DNA of 64,000 bases from positions 3,207,050-3,271,049 of the forward strand of contig NW_009799102.1 of NCBI RefSeq assembly GCF_000213175.1, in the 5' to 3' direction. Made by a program: the position numbers and the translations under genes. Each line of letters opens with the position of its first letter. Position 1 is the first letter of the stretch. The stretch is from Neurospora tetrasperma FGSC 2508 (Eukaryota > Ascomycota > Sordariomycetes > Sordariales > Sordariaceae). Under the pieces are notes generated by a model, which was not told the origin of the DNA, did not search any database, and worked only from the letters and a program-made list of their open reading frames with translations. Below, piece after piece: positions 62,603-64,000 of the stretch.

Positions 62603-63939
62603 GGACGTGGATTGTGAGCCGGGTGGACTTTATGAGAACAGGTTGGAGACTCTGAAGGATACAAAATACCTAGGCTGTAGTCATGATGTAAGGCAGAAAA
62701 TGATCTCTTCTCCCGGGGTTACTTGGTTCGAATGTGAATGACTGATTGGAAAGCTTCACTGGGCTCTCATAAGCGGGCTCGCATGTGATGACAACTGTCA
62801 GACCAGTGCTTTGCTTTTGACCCAAATATTTTCATTGTTTTGATGCCTCCAGCATTGCGTTCGAAGCCCTTGGATATGGCGATGGTCTCGGGATAACTCC
62901 CAGTCTTCATCATTCTTGAATGTTGTTATTGCCCATCTTTATCCCTATTGTAACCAGCATCTATTGGATAGCCGTCATGTTTGTAGCCATATAATCCCCC
63001 AACCATTTTATGTTGACGTCAAACTAAAGTTACAGTTGAGAAGGGACTGCGGGGTGGTGTGTTGGCTATCAAGGTTCCCGTTCCCTGGAGAGCACCGCTA
63101 GCGCAGGGGCACGATAGGAGCATTATCTCTACTAGGACCTTCTAAGATATGGTATACATTACGAATCAAGGATTAAGAGGCTATTCCGGGCAGTTTTGTC
63201 AAACGAAAGAGCCAATTCTTCATCCGCTTTGGCCTCGATGATCTTGAATCCGTGAATAATTGCAAAGCAGCCCGTCATATCCAAGGTGTTGGCTTCGAAC
63301 AACAGTCTCTTTGTTGGGCTTCGGGTACCTGGCTTAACATGCACTGATAAACGCATCTGACCTCGGCTGACGTCTGGCCCTAGCATCCAGTCCCCTAAAG
63401 TAGCGCCTTATCGGTTATCGCCTGGGGCTGTTCCTTCCCGTCGGTTGCGTCGCTCGCCCCCTCCGCCGTCTTCGGCTTTCGACTTCATCCTCTCGCCATC
63501 ATCAACCACCACCGCACCTCCGAGACTACCATACTCTGTGTCGCCGTGTAAGACAGTTCGGTGGTTACCTGCAGCGGCTGACCTGAATCATGGATAGTCG
63601 CCGAGACTAGTCACAATCAAATCTGTGTCTGTTTCTTTTCTCCAGATCCGCTGAGCCCCTCTCTCCATCTCCGCATCAACATGATTCTTGGAAAGTGGTG
63701 ACCGCCTCGAACGAAGACACTTGCCCACTCCACCACACCTACAGCCGTTAAACACAGTCTATATATACCTTCATTTTCCAATTGCTTCCAACTTCTTCGA
63801 ACAGTTCGCGCCGTGATACTCATCTCTTCTCCGATCTTCAATCAACAAACCACCAATTGGAATAGCAGGCCTCGGGCGAATGGATGACAACAATATCAGC
63901 AGCCCCTCATCACCATAATCAGGAAACCCCAATCTGCCA
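62603..63939. other. Intergenic region, ending in a probable 5' leader
   Basis: About 1.3 kb. The last 400 bases are pyrimidine-rich and probably belong to the leader of a plus-strand gene that continues past the window. A short frame MDDNNISSPSSP (63880-63918) ends in TAA and could be a uORF. No other gene was seen. Confidence 0.4.
63548..63645 (+). other. Possible 5' UTR intron of the next gene
   Basis: A GTAAGA donor, a GGCTGACCTG branch-like site and a pyrimidine-rich TTTTCTCCAG acceptor are correctly ordered over 98 nt. This supports a plus-strand transcript entering the next window. Confidence 0.4.
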
Positions 63940-64000
63940 ATGTCATTCGAAATGCCGCCACCGAATACACCCGAAGAAGGAGTAGCAGCCCCTACCATCT
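63940..64000 (+). CDS. Possible start of an unidentified gene, cut by the window edge
   Basis: An ATG at 63940 opens a frame that runs to the end of the window (MSFEMPPPNTPEEGVAAPTI). The upstream leader has a plausible intron. Only 20 residues are visible, so the product cannot be named and the start is uncertain. Confidence 0.3.
   Translation, partial: MSFEMPPPNTPEEGVAAPTI

Noticed and set aside
1-64000. tRNA, 5S rRNA, snRNA, CRISPR or mobile element
   Set aside because: Scanning for tRNA B-box-like motifs, the Neurospora-type 5S sequence, terminal repeats, and transposase or reverse-transcriptase motifs found nothing convincing. A covariance-model search would be the decisive test for RNA genes.
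1-64000. Secondary-metabolite or other functional gene cluster
   Set aside because: No polyketide synthase, NRPS or terpene cyclase is present; the genes belong to unrelated housekeeping pathways.

Overview
This window is nuclear DNA of a filamentous ascomycete, most likely a Sordariales fungus of the Neurospora/Sordaria type. The evidence is compact genes on both strands, short introns (about 50-90 nt) with GT..CTRAC..AG signals, no operons, G/C-rich third codon positions, a HET-domain protein, and protein sequences that read like Sordariomycete orthologues. I see no transposon, virus-derived element, rRNA or tRNA gene, and no obvious RIP-mutated AT-rich block. All intron boundaries were placed by eye from splice signals and frame continuity.

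Layout. 1-237: C-terminal end of an unidentified membrane protein (+). 1141-1645: small Aim19-like membrane protein (-). 2657-3804: ER J-protein of the Hlj1 type (+). 5478-8714: MINDY-type deubiquitinase with a C-terminal CaaX box (+). 9471-10435: steroid 5-alpha-reductase family protein (+). 11097-12792: short RecQ-type helicase (+). 12972-14465: mitochondrial Holliday-junction resolvase Cce1/Ydc2 (-). 16138-17729: glutathione reductase (+). 18545-18867: cytochrome c oxidase subunit 8/VIIc (+). 20357-22621: exocyst subunit Sec6 (+). 23216-25504: mitochondrial PPR-like protein (-). 26465-27277: mitoribosomal protein mS23/Rsm25 (+). 27459-28472: Alg14 (-). 29521-31759: inner nuclear membrane protein Ima1 (+). 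32473-33585: Dsc3 of the Golgi Dsc E3 ligase (-). 34460-36626: atypical Rho-like GTPase with a 400-residue N-terminal extension (-). 37841-39309: kynurenine aminotransferase (+). 39596-41105: aldehyde dehydrogenase (-). 42593-46790: xanthine dehydrogenase (+). 47091-50421: Spo22/Zip4 meiotic protein, nine exons (-). 51211-53328: Zn2Cys6 gluconeogenesis regulator AcuK/Ert1, seven exons (-). 55082-57907: HET-domain protein (+). 59767-62602: calpain-type protease (+). A further + strand transcript probably begins near 63.5 kb and runs out of the window.

Most genes are ordinary housekeeping genes and do not form a functional cluster. Several serve mitochondria (Cce1, glutathione reductase long form, Cox8, PPR protein, mS23, kynurenine aminotransferase long form). 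Others serve the ER/Golgi/nuclear envelope (Hlj1, Alg14, Dsc3, Ima1).

The most interesting signals are: a 56-codon open extension in frame beyond the Dsc3 stop; the atypical Rho-like GTPase; two GC-AG introns, one of which splits the redox-active cysteine pair of glutathione reductase; a 7-codon uORF whose stop overlaps the start of the PPR gene; 10-residue tandem repeats inside the Cce1 nuclease; a 60-bp tandem duplication in the HET gene; and two tiny exons (23 and 18 nt) that build the AcuK zinc cluster.
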